From contig JAQCBR010000008.1 of NCBI GenBank assembly GCA_027621295.1, positions 1 through 61,297 of the forward strand: 61,297 bases of DNA, given 5' to 3'. Shown piece after piece: positions 1 to 9,005 of this stretch; positions within the stretch are counted from its first letter, which is position 1, and each line of letters opens with the position of its first letter. The notes below the pieces were generated by a model that saw only the letters and a list, made by a program, of their open reading frames with translations, was not told the DNA's origin and made no database searches. A program made the position numbers and the translations under genes. This stretch comes from Planctomycetota bacterium (GTDB taxonomy: Bacteria > Planctomycetota > UBA1135 > UBA2386).

Positions 1-696
1 GAGCGCCAGCGTGCGGGGGTGGCCCGGGCGCAGCGTGACCGTGATCGAGCCGGGCTCGAACTCGTCCTCGACCGCGTCGTAGCCGCGGCGGCGCTCCTCC
101 TCGAGTTGGACGCCCGTGTTCCACATCGGTTCGGATCGCACCTCCGCGTCCCCGTCGAACACGGCGGTGACCGCCGGCAGGCTGCGGTAGGGCTGGCAGC
201 GGAAGCCTCCGGGCAGCGGGTCGAGCGTCGGGTCGAGCGCGTCGTTCCGGAAATGCAGGGAGTCTGCCTCTCTGCAGACGATCGCCGGCCGGACGCGGAG
301 GAGGCGTGGAACCGAGCCCGCAGCGAGCGTCCAACGGACCAGCGTGGTCGGTGAGCCGCGGAGCGAGAGGATCTCGACGCGCAGCGGGCCGTCCGGTGTG
401 GCGAGCTCCCAGCAGGGGTGCGGTGCGAGGTGGAAGCCCCGGATCGGAGCCGCCGTCGGCCACGCCCCCGCCATCGCGCCGGGTCGCACGATCTCGGCGC
501 GGAGCCCTGCGACGAACAGGTGGCGGCGCGACAGCCCGTGCGGCCAGCCGACGAGGAGGCCGTGGTAGCGGCGTGTCCGCGGTCCTCGCACCGTCCCCGA
601 TGCGAAGCCGCCGAGACCGTCGGTCTCCAGCCATTCGACTTCCGGTTCGGGTCGTCGGTCCGCCGTGTTGCGGGCGGCGCGGTCGTCGCTCTTCAT
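1..696 (-). CDS. Glycogen debranching enzyme, N-terminal part (cut by window edge)
   Basis: The minus strand from the ATG at 694-696 stays open to the left edge (232 codons). Residues about 22-48 carry the signature of the bacterial/archaeal amylo-alpha-1,6-glucosidase N-terminal domain: EWLETDGLGGFASGT followed by TRRYHGLLV. Family members hydrolyse alpha-1,6 branch points of glycogen in the cytoplasm; their catalytic (alpha/alpha)6 domain is C-terminal and lies outside this window. The gene diverges from glgC across about 120 bases, which pairs a synthesis gene with a breakdown gene. No in-frame alternative start was seen close upstream, and no strong ribosome binding site precedes the chosen ATG, so the start is moderately certain. 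The family call rests on the motif and on the glgC neighbour. Confidence 0.85.
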   Translation of the reverse strand, partial: MKSDDRAARNTADRRPEPEVEWLETDGLGGFASGTVRGPRTRRYHGLLVGWPHGLSRRHLFVAGLRAEIVRPGAMAGAWPTAAPIRGFHLAPHPCWELATPDGPLRVEILSLRGSPTTLVRWTLAAGSVPRLLRVRPAIVCREADSLHFRNDALDPTLDPLPGGFRCQPYRSLPAVTAVFDGDAEVRSEPMWNTGVQLEEERRRGYDAVEDEFEPGSITVTLRPGHPRTLAL

Positions 697-818
697 CGCG
701 CGGTCGTAACGATGCCTCGGGGGGCGTCCCGCGCCATTCTGCGGGCCAGGGTTTTCTAGTCCTCGCCGGTTCGACATTCTATCGGCGTCGCGGGGACTTC
801 CGCGGCAGGTGCTCGCCG

Positions 819-2051
819 ATGCTCATCACGCAGGAACTCAAGAACACCCTCACGTTCATCCTGGCTGGGGGCAAGGGCGAACGCCTTCAGCCGCTGACGA
901 GGGTGCGAGCCAAGCCCGCGGTGCCCTTCGGCGGCGCATACCGGATCATCGACTTCACGCTCAGCAACTGCATCCATTCCGGGCTGCGCCGCATCTTCGT
1001 GCTGACCCAGTATCAGGCGCGGTCGCTCGAGGAGCACATCCGCTACGGGTGGAACTTCCTGCCCCGGCGGCTGGATCAGTTCATCGTCAGCCGGCCGCCG
1101 CAGCACGGTGAGTTCAACGCGTGGTACCGGGGCACGGCCGACGCGATCTTCAACAACCTCGACGCGATCCGGGCAGAGCGCCCGGACCACGTGCTGATCC
1201 TGTCCGGGGATCACATCTATCGGATGGACTACGGACGCATGCTCCAGGACCACCTCGCGAACGGCGCGGTCCTGACGATCGGCGCGGTGCGGATCGGGCA
1301 GGAGGAGAGCCGACGCTTCGGGGTGCTCGAGGTCGATGCGCGCAACGAGGTGCAGAGCTTCGTCGAGAAGCCGGAGCAGGGGCCGGAGATCCCTGGTCAG
1401 CCCGGCCAGTGCCTGGGCTCGATGGGCATCTACATCTTCAGGACCGAAGAGCTCGTCCGTCGCCTCGAGGAGGACCACGTGCTCGGCGACGAGAGCTCGC
1501 ACGACTTCGGCAAGGACGTGATCCCGCGGATGATCCGCGAGGGGGGCGTCTACGCGCACCACTTCGTCGACGACTCCGGCGACCAGAACCTCTACTGGCG
1601 CGACGTCGGCACGATCGACTCGTACTTCGAGTCGAACCTCGACCTCTGCTCGGCGTCGCCGTCGTTCAACCTCTACGACGAGAGTTGGCCGACCTACACG
1701 CAGTGGCACAACGACCCGCCGGCCAAGACCCTGTTCGACGAGGACGGCCGCCGCGCCGAGGTCGTCGATTCGCTGGTCTGCCCGGGCGTCATCGTGTCCG
1801 GCGCCCGCGTCAGTCGGTCGATCCTGTCGAACCGCTCGTTCGTCGACGAGGGCTCGGTGCTCGACGAAGTGATCCTGTTCCGAGGCGTTCGGGTCGGGAA
1901 GAACGTCCGGATCCGCCGCGCGATCATCGACAAGTGGACGAAGATCCCGGACGGCGTGCAGATCGGCTACGACCCGGTCGAGGATCGGCGGCGCTTCACC
2001 GTGAGTGAATCCGGCGTCGTGGTCGTGCCCCACAAGTATCCGTTCGACTAG
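819..2051 (+). CDS. glgC: Glucose-1-phosphate adenylyltransferase (ADP-glucose pyrophosphorylase)
   Basis: Makes ADP-glucose from ATP and glucose-1-phosphate, the committing step of bacterial glycogen synthesis. The 410-residue protein has the usual family length. Residues 14-50 hold the nucleotidyltransferase loop (ILAGGKGERL) and the conserved KPAVPFGG and RIIDFTLSN motifs; LSGDHIYRMDY lies near residue 130, and the YWRDVGT block near residue 265. The C-terminal third has the irregular hexapeptide pattern of the left-handed beta-helix (SRSILSNRSFV, RGVRVGKNVRI). The frame is open further upstream to 306, but homology begins at this ATG. Lies head to head with the debranching enzyme; no other glycogen genes are in the window. 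Confidence 0.95.
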   Translation: MLITQELKNTLTFILAGGKGERLQPLTRVRAKPAVPFGGAYRIIDFTLSNCIHSGLRRIFVLTQYQARSLEEHIRYGWNFLPRRLDQFIVSRPPQHGEFNAWYRGTADAIFNNLDAIRAERPDHVLILSGDHIYRMDYGRMLQDHLANGAVLTIGAVRIGQEESRRFGVLEVDARNEVQSFVEKPEQGPEIPGQPGQCLGSMGIYIFRTEELVRRLEEDHVLGDESSHDFGKDVIPRMIREGGVYAHHFVDDSGDQNLYWRDVGTIDSYFESNLDLCSASPSFNLYDESWPTYTQWHNDPPAKTLFDEDGRRAEVVDSLVCPGVIVSGARVSRSILSNRSFVDEGSVLDEVILFRGVRVGKNVRIRRAIIDKWTKIPDGVQIGYDPVEDRRRFTVSESGVVVVPHKYPFD

Positions 2052-2152
2052 TCCGCCGAGCGCTCCCCGCTCGACGGAAGTCGCAGCGGGCGGATTGCCC
2101 GCGTTCGGCTCGGTCTCGGTCCGGGCCGATCGGACGGCCGGGCTGGAGGCGC

Positions 2153-2220
2153 TGGGGTCGGCGTGCCGATAGGGACCCCAACCGGATCGTCCGGACCGCG
2201 CCGCGGCGCGGGGAGGCCCC
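2153..2220 (+). promoter_or_regulatory. Chain of hairpins between glgC and the pilus-like gene, the last one covering the ribosome binding site
   Basis: Four consecutive inverted repeats fill the space before the start at 2221. They are a 7-bp stem 2153-2159/2174-2180, a 5-bp stem 2182-2186/2190-2194 with loop TCG, a perfect 16-base palindrome at 2196-2211, and GGGG-AGG-CCCC at 2210-2220. The last includes the Shine-Dalgarno core. No U-tract follows, so this is not a classic intrinsic terminator. It may end glgC transcription or restrict translation of the next gene. In DNA this GC-rich some pairing arises by chance, hence the low confidence. Confidence 0.35.
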
Positions 2221-3450
2221 ATGGCAGCGCAACAAGCACACGACGTCCGTCCGAGTCAGCCCCGAGAAGGGGAGCGCGGCGCGGCGCTGCTGCTGTCGCT
2301 GTTCTTCACGATCGTCACCGTCGGGATCGTGGTCTCGGGCGTGTTGATCGAGAAGTCCAACCGCGAGAAGACGCGGACCAACTTCCGACTGAACAGCCAG
2401 GCGAACCAGTTCGCGCGTGCGGGGCTCACCGAGGCGATCAGCTGGTACCGCCGTCAGACGAGCCAGCCGGTGACGACGTTCGCGCCGGTCGTCGACCCGG
2501 ACGCGGAGCCGCCCATCATCGACACCGACGACGCCGATGTCGGGATCGTGCGGGAGTTCCGCATCGAGGGGAAGATCTGGGGCCGTTACGAGGTGTGGCG
2601 GCAGTGGGCTGCCGATCCGAACCCCTCGCGCGCCGAATGGCGCGAGAAGATGCAGGCCGAAGACGTGTCGCCGCAGCGGAGCACCGGGCAGGGCGGGACC
2701 GCGTGGCGGATCCGCTCGCTCGGCTACGTGTTCGAGCGGAACGACGAAGCGCTGGCCTTCGACGCGCTGCCGAACCGTGTCGTCGCGGTGAACCTCCTCG
2801 AGACCGAGATCGTGCGTCGGAAGCTCTCGCCGCCGGGCCAGGCGGCGCTGACCGTGTCCGGCAGATCGTCGATGAACGTGGGGAGCGGCGGCAGGATCGA
2901 GGGTGGTCCGACCGCTGCCGGCATCTACTTCGGGACGCTCGGCTACAAGCCGCGAACCGGCTACGGCGAGGTCTCGGGCAGTCCGCGCATCTCCCAGTCG
3001 CCGGGCCCGATCGACATGTCGGCCGAAGCGGTGTTCGGGGTCTCCTACAGCGAGTTCAAGGGTTCGGCGGACACCTACATCACCGAGGCCCAGAACATCC
3101 CGTCACCGATCCCGCCGATGTCGACCGTGGTGATCGAGATGCCGAACGTCGTGTTCGACCGCGACACCCCGCTCAGCGGGACCGGGATCGTCTACGTGAA
3201 GGGCAACTGCACGATCGAATCGGGCAGCAACTCCGCGTTCTCCGGCCTTCTCTACGTCGAGGGCAACCTGTCGATGTCGGCTCCCGCCGAGATCGAGGGG
3301 GCCGTCGTCGTCGATGGGGGCATCTCGATCAGCGGGTCGGGTGACTACGCGACAGTGCGCTTCAGCGATGACGTGCTGAACGCGCTGCGCCAGCAGGTCG
3401 GCCAGTATCGCTTCATGGGGCCGTTCCGCCCGGTCCACGGCGGTTCCTGA
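2221..3450 (+). CDS. PilX-like type IV pilus-associated protein
   Basis: 409 residues. Residues 16-42 read as a basic stretch (EGERG) followed by one long hydrophobic helix (AALLLSLFFTIVTVGIVVSG), the layout of PilX-type minor pilus proteins. A hydrophilic, Asn/Gln-rich segment (NREKTRTNFRLNSQANQF) follows, as in pilin N-terminal spines. The last third is rich in Gly/Ser/Val with short repeated beta turns (GLLYVEGNLSM, GAVVVDGGISIS) and resembles the beta-helical C-terminal region of such proteins. A GspF/PilC-like platform protein is encoded at 23459, so the cell probably builds a type IV pilus or type II secretion apparatus. Start chosen at the ATG preceded by GGGAGG. Exact role unknown. 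Confidence 0.6.
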   Translation: MAAQQAHDVRPSQPREGERGAALLLSLFFTIVTVGIVVSGVLIEKSNREKTRTNFRLNSQANQFARAGLTEAISWYRRQTSQPVTTFAPVVDPDAEPPIIDTDDADVGIVREFRIEGKIWGRYEVWRQWAADPNPSRAEWREKMQAEDVSPQRSTGQGGTAWRIRSLGYVFERNDEALAFDALPNRVVAVNLLETEIVRRKLSPPGQAALTVSGRSSMNVGSGGRIEGGPTAAGIYFGTLGYKPRTGYGEVSGSPRISQSPGPIDMSAEAVFGVSYSEFKGSADTYITEAQNIPSPIPPMSTVVIEMPNVVFDRDTPLSGTGIVYVKGNCTIESGSNSAFSGLLYVEGNLSMSAPAEIEGAVVVDGGISISGSGDYATVRFSDDVLNALRQQVGQYRFMGPFRPVHGGS

Positions 3451-3525
3451 GCGCGCCTGCCGGTATCCTGCCGAGTGCCGACGCGGTGACCGCGCGGAAA
3501 CCCGGAGGACACGCTGCGAAGGACA

Positions 3526-5868
3526 ATGGGTCGGATGCTGCCGCGTTGCGGCGCGACGGTGGAGTCGAGCGGGAACGCATCTGCGCCCCTCTCGCGGGCT
3601 CGTTCGTTCGCCTGCCTGCTCGCGCTCGAGGCGCTGACGGCATGCTCGTCGGTGGGGAGCGGCAGCCAGCCACCTCTCCAGCTCCGTGATCTCCCGGAGC
3701 CGTCGGGGCCGGTCCACGAGCGGATCACCGAGGCGCGAAGGCTCGGCGAGAGGGGGCGGGAGGAGGCCGCGCTCGCGCTCCTGCGGGACGTGATCCGCGA
3801 CGATCCGAGGAACGTGGAGGCGCACCGTGCCCGCCAGGACCTTCTCCGGGGACAGGGGCGGATCGGCCTCGTGCTCCAGGAGGCGCGGGATCGGGTCGCC
3901 GCCTGGGAGGGAGACTCTCCGGCGCTCTACCTGGAGGGGCGGGTCCAGCGTTCGCCGGAAGCGAGCCGGGCGCTCTTCGAGGACGCGATCGCCCGGGATC
4001 CGTCGAGTTTCTGGGGGTGGCACGGGCTCGCGTTCACGATGCGCCGGTCGGACCCCGACGGTGCGCGTGCGCTCTACGAGCGTCTCTACCGCGCGACGTC
4101 TGCGCACCCGCTCGTGGCGATCGCCTACGCCTCGCACCTCCGCGCGACGGACGATGTCGCGATGGCCGCGCAGATCTACGCGCAGCTGAGGGCACGTCCG
4201 GACATGTCGGGAGTCGGCGACCTCGGTCTCGCCGAGACGCTCCTTCGCGGCGAGCGTGGTCAGGAGGGTTTCGGCGCGCTGGTGCGGAGCATGATGGCCC
4301 GGCCGTGGGACCCCGGAGTCCGGCGACTGGTCGAACTCCTCCTCGAGGTCGGCGTCCGGGATACCGCGGTCGAGCAGATGGTGCACGCGCTGTGGGGCGG
4401 ACCCGAGCGTGCCGCGGACTTCGCCGCCGCTGGCGGCGCTGCCGTCGCCGCCCGGCTCTACGAGAGAGCGGGCGACCTGCCGTCGGCGCTCGCGATGATG
4501 CGACGCGCGCCGGACGACGCGCCGGCCGCGCTTGCGCGTGCCGAGCGTCGGCTCACGCTGGCTACCGGTGACGTGCGTGGATTCCTCGCGAGGCTCCGCG
4601 CCGTGGCCCGCGAAGACCTGCTCGCGGACGAAACGAATCAGGTCCGGGGTCTGTGGCGGACCCTGCTCGACGGTCCCTGGCACGCGGCGGCGGACCCGCT
4701 CGCCGACCCGGCGCACGCGGTCGGTCTGACGGATGCGCTGCTCCGGGTCGGCTTCCTCGACGAGGCCCAGCTCGTCGCGTCGCTCGGACTGACCGTGCAC
4801 GACGGTCGGCGGACGGCGGGACGTCTCGACGCGATGCGGGACGAGGCGCGGCGCGAGCTCGCGTTCGAGGCGGGGCTGCGCGACCGGCTGTACCGCGGCT
4901 ACGTCGGTGGTTCCGGGAGTCTCCGGGAGCTGCTCGACGACCTGCGGGCCCTGTCGCGGTCGTTGTTCGGGGAGGACGTCGTCGGGGAGCCGGACACGTT
5001 CGTCGTCCCTCTCGTCGGTCGCCTCGTCGATCCGTTCGGCGAAGGGCTGGCCGCGCACTTCCGTCGCTACAACCGCCACCTGGTCCTGGGCCAGCGCGCC
5101 GGCGGGCCGCCGGAGGGGCTGCTCTTCACCCGCGTGTCGGTCCGGTTCCTGGAGCCGGGCGGTCCGCTGCCGCTGGCTGGGCAGACCCGGGAGGTGCTCG
5201 GCGAAGGACGCCAGGTCCGGAGCCTGAGCGGTGTGCTGGGCGGCGATCTCGCCGGCGTGGCGCTCCTCAACCACTACGTGATCGACCTGGATGCGGTCGC
5301 CGACTGGGCGCGTTCGCTGCGGACGAGGCGCTCCGCTGCGTTGGCGCGCGGAGGCGAGCTGCTCACCGATCCCGTGCCGGCCTTCGTCGATGCGGAGGAT
5401 CCGGTCGATGTCGCCTGGCGTCTGGGTGCGGTGTCTCCCGTGGAGGACACCGCGCTCGACGCGGCGGTGCTCGACATGATCCGCTGGCACGAGCGGGCAC
5501 ACGTCGTCGACTCCTTCCGCTACCTGCCGCCCGAGAGGAATCTCGCGCGTGTGCTCGGTCTGCTGTTCGGGCAGGGCTTCCGGCCGGCCTCGGTCGAGGC
5601 CGAGATGGAGGGGCGGGCCGAACTCGCCGCGCTGGCGTTCGGCGAGCACACCGAACTCGTGCTCGCACACGTCGCGAGTTTCCTCGAGGACGACCTGCCT
5701 GGTTCGGCCCACGCGGACGGATTCAGGCGTTTGGCACGCCGCTTGAACGATGCACTCGCCGCCCGGCCTGACCTCGCGTCGATGGCCCGGGTCTCGCGCT
5801 GGCACGACGTGCCTCCCGCCGAGTTCCGGAAGATCGCCCGAAGCGAAGCTGCGCGGCTCTGGCCCTGA
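3526..5868 (+). CDS. Large TPR-like lipoprotein with an HExxH metalloprotease-like motif
   Basis: 780 residues. The N-terminus ends in a lipobox (LTAC, Cys40), so the mature protein is probably lipid-anchored. Residues about 60-330 are Ala/Leu/Arg-rich paired helices of tetratricopeptide type (REEAALALLRDVIRDDP, ARALYERLYRAT). Near residue 655 the sequence WHERAHVVD contains HExxH, and about 40 residues later EAEMEGRAEL could give the third zinc ligand of a gluzincin. The segment in between mentions no known peptidase family that I recognise. The start is the ATG with GAAGG eight bases upstream; the stretch before the signal peptide is long (about 22 residues), so a later GTG start is possible. 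Function unassigned; an envelope peptidase or scaffold is plausible. Confidence 0.6.
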   Translation: MGRMLPRCGATVESSGNASAPLSRARSFACLLALEALTACSSVGSGSQPPLQLRDLPEPSGPVHERITEARRLGERGREEAALALLRDVIRDDPRNVEAHRARQDLLRGQGRIGLVLQEARDRVAAWEGDSPALYLEGRVQRSPEASRALFEDAIARDPSSFWGWHGLAFTMRRSDPDGARALYERLYRATSAHPLVAIAYASHLRATDDVAMAAQIYAQLRARPDMSGVGDLGLAETLLRGERGQEGFGALVRSMMARPWDPGVRRLVELLLEVGVRDTAVEQMVHALWGGPERAADFAAAGGAAVAARLYERAGDLPSALAMMRRAPDDAPAALARAERRLTLATGDVRGFLARLRAVAREDLLADETNQVRGLWRTLLDGPWHAAADPLADPAHAVGLTDALLRVGFLDEAQLVASLGLTVHDGRRTAGRLDAMRDEARRELAFEAGLRDRLYRGYVGGSGSLRELLDDLRALSRSLFGEDVVGEPDTFVVPLVGRLVDPFGEGLAAHFRRYNRHLVLGQRAGGPPEGLLFTRVSVRFLEPGGPLPLAGQTREVLGEGRQVRSLSGVLGGDLAGVALLNHYVIDLDAVADWARSLRTRRSAALARGGELLTDPVPAFVDAEDPVDVAWRLGAVSPVEDTALDAAVLDMIRWHERAHVVDSFRYLPPERNLARVLGLLFGQGFRPASVEAEMEGRAELAALAFGEHTELVLAHVASFLEDDLPGSAHADGFRRLARRLNDALAARPDLASMARVSRWHDVPPAEFRKIARSEAARLWP

Positions 5869-5941
5869 GGGCGCGAGCGTCGGAAGATGCAGCGCAGCCC
5901 AGGGTGCGCATCGCCCCGCAGCTGATACGAGGAGCAGGATC

Positions 5942-6772
5942 ATGAACCCCGAGCGAGTTCCGTCGCCCCGTCCCGCGCGCCGCGCTCCGCGGCTTGCGCT
6001 CGCATGGCTCGCAGTCCTCCTGGCCGGAGCCCCGGTGCTCGCCCAGGACCCCGACAAGGAGATCGCGGAAGACCCCGCTCTCCCGGAGAAGCTGAAGGTC
6101 TTCGACGAGGCGGTGCGCGACCGCAAGATGGAGCGGGACCAGGAGGCGGTCGGGATCATCGACGAACTCCTGACCCAGCATCAGGACGGGATGCACCCGA
6201 AGGACGAACAGGCGTTCCAGAAGAGCCTGGAGAAGGTCTTCACCGCGCGACTGCGCAAGCCCGATCAGCCGCAGCTCTACGCGGCGTCGGTGGCCGCGCT
6301 CGGCAAGATCGGCGGTCCGGTGTCGAGCCGGATCCTCGTCAAGCTCGTCGACCGCAAGCCCTTCCCCGACCAGGACTGGACCAACCTCCGTGAGCAGATG
6401 TTCGAGAACATCGGCAAGACGAAGGACGAGCGGCAGGTCGAGTTCCTGCGCAAGCGCGCGGTCAACGACCCGGTGGACCAGGTGAAGAAGGCTGCGGGTG
6501 GTGCGCTGCGTCACTTCGAGGGTTCCGACCTGCGGCTGCGCCAGACCGTGTTCAAGGAGCTGCTCGTCGAGTACGGCCGGATCTACGGCGACGCGCACTC
6601 GAGCCTCGATCCGGGTGATGCGCTGGTGGCCACCCGCAAGCGCACGCTGAACGCGATCGCCGACACCTGGAACCAGACCCTCGCCGCGCTGTCCGGCCAG
6701 AGCTTCCGCACTGCCGAAGAGTGGCAGCACTGGTGGAACAAGCACAAGGACGACCGCGACGCCTGGAAGTGA
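5942..6772 (+). CDS. Exported HEAT-like repeat protein, unknown function
   Basis: 276 residues starting at the ATG at 5942, which has GAGGAGCAGG just upstream; the reading frame is open earlier, but this start gives a clean signal peptide with cleavage predicted after VLA (residues 32-34). The mature part is helical and charged, with alternating helices that resemble HEAT repeats (AASVAALGKIGGPVSSRILVK, AVNDPVDQVKKAAGGALRHF). The C-terminal motif EEWQHWWNKHKDD is typical of planctomycete HEAT-containing secreted proteins in my recollection, not verified. It lies between a TPR lipoprotein and a membrane coiled-coil protein, with only 6 bases before the latter, so co-transcription is likely. 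Confidence 0.6.
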   Translation: MNPERVPSPRPARRAPRLALAWLAVLLAGAPVLAQDPDKEIAEDPALPEKLKVFDEAVRDRKMERDQEAVGIIDELLTQHQDGMHPKDEQAFQKSLEKVFTARLRKPDQPQLYAASVAALGKIGGPVSSRILVKLVDRKPFPDQDWTNLREQMFENIGKTKDERQVEFLRKRAVNDPVDQVKKAAGGALRHFEGSDLRLRQTVFKELLVEYGRIYGDAHSSLDPGDALVATRKRTLNAIADTWNQTLAALSGQSFRTAEEWQHWWNKHKDDRDAWK

Positions 6773-6778
6773 AGCCCG

Positions 6779-8026
6779 GTGGCGGAAGTCGACGGACAGG
6801 TCGCGGATGCGCGGCGAGCGGGCCAGGGAAGATCGGAGCTCCTGGCTCCGTCTGACGCGCCCGTGGAATCCGAGGTCGCCGTGCGTGTCCGAAGTCGTCG
6901 GGGCCTGCTCGGCCCCGTTGTCCTGCTCGGTCTCTTCGGACTCGCCGTCGTGTCGCTGAGCGAGGCTCGGCGGCAGCGGGCGCACGGCGAGAGGCTCGAG
7001 GGGCAGCTCGATGGAGCGCGTCGCGACCTCGCGGTCGTCGCGGCCGAGCGGGATGCGACGGTCGCCAGGCTCGAGGCGGTCACCGCTGACCTCGGCGCGG
7101 CGGAGCAGGCGGCGTCCTCGCGTGCGGCCCGGATCGCGTTCCTCGAGCAGGAGCTTCGTGCGGCGCTCGCTCGCGCCGAATCCGTGACCGAGGCCGTCGC
7201 AGCGCGCCGGGCGGAGCTCGATGCGCTCCGCGCAGAGCTCGACGAGCGACGGATCGCGGCCGGCAAGCCGATGCCGGAGGGCGTGCGACTCGCGGTGCGC
7301 GCGTTCGAGGAGCTGCTGATCGCCGACGGCTATGAGGGCTTCCGGATCATCCAGGCTCGCGCGTTGGACGACGCCGCGCTGCACGACGTCGAGCTCGTCG
7401 AGACCGAGGACTACGGTCGTCGGGTGACCTACTACCGCGCCGAACGCCTCTCGGTGGAACTCGACCGAGAGCGGGGGGCGGCGGCGATCTCCCTGCGGAA
7501 CGGACACGCGGTCGCCGACGGCGAGCTGCGCGCGTTCGGCGAAGAGGGCGTGTCGATCGAGCTCCGGGAGGTCGACGGGCCCGAGTGGGAGCGGCGGCTC
7601 CCTTACTTGGTCCGAGCGGTCGGTGAGTATCCGGAAACTGCAGCGCGCGCTGCCGCGGACGAGGTGCTGGACCTGTCGACCCGGGATCGCTGGCGTCAGC
7701 GCGTCGACGCTCTGCTCTCGGCCGCGGACACCGAGGTGAGGTACGGGCTCGGCGGTTTCCGCACGATTCGGGACGGTCGATTCCTCGACGCGGCGCTGCA
7801 CGGTTTCGACGGAGCGCGGCTCCTCGATCGCTCGGCGAGCGCGGCCCGTCTGGGAATCGAGGTCGATCGGGAGGCGGGCGTCGTCGCGCTCCTGCTCGAG
7901 GACGGTGTCTTGCGTCGTCGCGGGGGCGAGACCAAGATCCCCGCGTCCGGCTACCGCATCCTGCTGCCGGGCGTGACCCCCGAGCAGGCGTTGGATGCGA
8001 TGCTCGGCTTCGTGGTGGAACGATGA
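6779..8026 (+). CDS. Membrane-anchored coiled-coil protein with a duplicated C-terminal domain
   Basis: 415 residues from a GTG start six bases after the previous stop. One membrane helix lies at about 42-60 (GLLGPVVLLGLFGLAVVSL), followed by a long Ala/Arg/Glu coiled coil to about residue 165. The remainder contains two related units: around 184-250 (GYEGFRIIQARALDDAALHDVE, then SVELDRERGAAAISLRNG) and around 322-382 (GLGGFRTIRDGRFLDAALHGFD, then GIEVDREAGVVALLLEDG). The stop overlaps the start of ispA by four bases, so the two are translationally coupled even though no shared function is evident. No named family recognised. Confidence 0.6.
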   Translation: MAEVDGQVADARRAGQGRSELLAPSDAPVESEVAVRVRSRRGLLGPVVLLGLFGLAVVSLSEARRQRAHGERLEGQLDGARRDLAVVAAERDATVARLEAVTADLGAAEQAASSRAARIAFLEQELRAALARAESVTEAVAARRAELDALRAELDERRIAAGKPMPEGVRLAVRAFEELLIADGYEGFRIIQARALDDAALHDVELVETEDYGRRVTYYRAERLSVELDRERGAAAISLRNGHAVADGELRAFGEEGVSIELREVDGPEWERRLPYLVRAVGEYPETAARAAADEVLDLSTRDRWRQRVDALLSAADTEVRYGLGGFRTIRDGRFLDAALHGFDGARLLDRSASAARLGIEVDREAGVVALLLEDGVLRRRGGETKIPASGYRILLPGVTPEQALDAMLGFVVER

Positions 8027-8946
8027 CGGACGCTGCCCCGGCGGTCGGAGCCCGCTTCCTGGAGTTCGCTGCCCGGCACCGGCCGGCGGTCGAGGCAGAG
8101 CTCGAACGCCTGATCCCGTCGGCCGAAGTCGAGCCGCGTGCACTGCACGCGGCGATGCGGCATGCGATGTTCCCCGGCGGCAAGCGACTGCGCCCGGTGC
8201 TCGCGCTGCTCGCCGCCGAGGCCACGGGCGGTGACCCCCGCGCCGCGCTGCGTCCCGCCGCGGCCCTCGAGCTCGTCCACACCTACAGCCTCGTCCACGA
8301 CGACCTGCCTTGCATGGACGACGACGCGCTGCGTCGCGGTCGGCCGACCTGCCACGTCGCCTTCGGCGAGGCCAACGCGTTGCTCGCCGGCGACGCGCTC
8401 CTGACACTGGCGTTCGAGGCCGTCGCCGAGGGGGGGGCGTCGGCGGTCAAGGCGCTGGCCGCCGCCGCCGGGAGCCTCGGGATGGTCGGCGGTCAGGTCG
8501 GCGACCTCGAGGCCGAGGGGCTCGGCGGGGACCTGACCCTGGAGCGCCTCGAGTGGATCCACGACCGCAAGACCGGGGCGCTGATCGTCGCGAGCCTCGA
8601 GGTCGGCGTGTTCGCCGGCGGAGGAGACCCAGCGGCGCTCGACGCCATCCGGAGTTACGGCCGGACGATCGGCCGGGCGTTCCAGGTTGCGGACGACATC
8701 CTCGACGTCACGGGAACCGCCGAGGCCCTGGGCAAGATGCCCGGTCAGGATGCGGCCCACGGGAAGTCGACCTACCCCTCGCTGCTCGGTCTGGACGGGG
8801 CCATGGCCGCGGCGGACCGTCTGGCCGCCGAGGCGGCTGTGCTGGCCGAGAGTGCCTGTAGGTCCGGTCCCGACGGCGCCGGGCTGGAATCCCGGGTGGG
8901 GCTGCTCCAAGATCTGGCCTACCACGTGGTCGCCCGCAAGACGTAA
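8023..8946 (+). CDS. ispA: Polyprenyl diphosphate synthase (farnesyl/geranylgeranyl type)
   Basis: Condenses isopentenyl diphosphate with allylic diphosphates in the cytoplasm to give C15 or C20 prenyl diphosphates. 307 residues, normal length. GGKRLRP lies at about 52-58, the first Asp-rich motif at 93-101 has the bacterial spaced form DDLPCMDDD, and the second is DDILD near 225. The start overlaps the previous stop (ATGA). Dxs follows 59 bases downstream, so the MEP-pathway entry enzyme and this chain-elongating enzyme are side by side, an arrangement seen in many bacteria. Chain length cannot be settled from the sequence alone. Confidence 0.92.
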   Translation: MTDAAPAVGARFLEFAARHRPAVEAELERLIPSAEVEPRALHAAMRHAMFPGGKRLRPVLALLAAEATGGDPRAALRPAAALELVHTYSLVHDDLPCMDDDALRRGRPTCHVAFGEANALLAGDALLTLAFEAVAEGGASAVKALAAAAGSLGMVGGQVGDLEAEGLGGDLTLERLEWIHDRKTGALIVASLEVGVFAGGGDPAALDAIRSYGRTIGRAFQVADDILDVTGTAEALGKMPGQDAAHGKSTYPSLLGLDGAMAAADRLAAEAAVLAESACRSGPDGAGLESRVGLLQDLAYHVVARKT

Positions 8947-9005
8947 GTCCCGCCGCAGCCTTGCTCGCCGCGGCGGTCGCGACCTCGACTCCGAAACGTG
9001 ACCCC

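Noticed and set aside
3103..6159. Minus-strand open frame of 1018 codons opposite the TPR lipoprotein and HEAT-like genes
   Set aside because: Arg/Pro/Val-rich composition typical of antisense shadows in GC-rich DNA; no motif, and it covers three real gene regions.
5723..8407. Minus-strand open frame of 894 codons
   Set aside because: Same reason; it lies antisense to well-supported genes including ispA.
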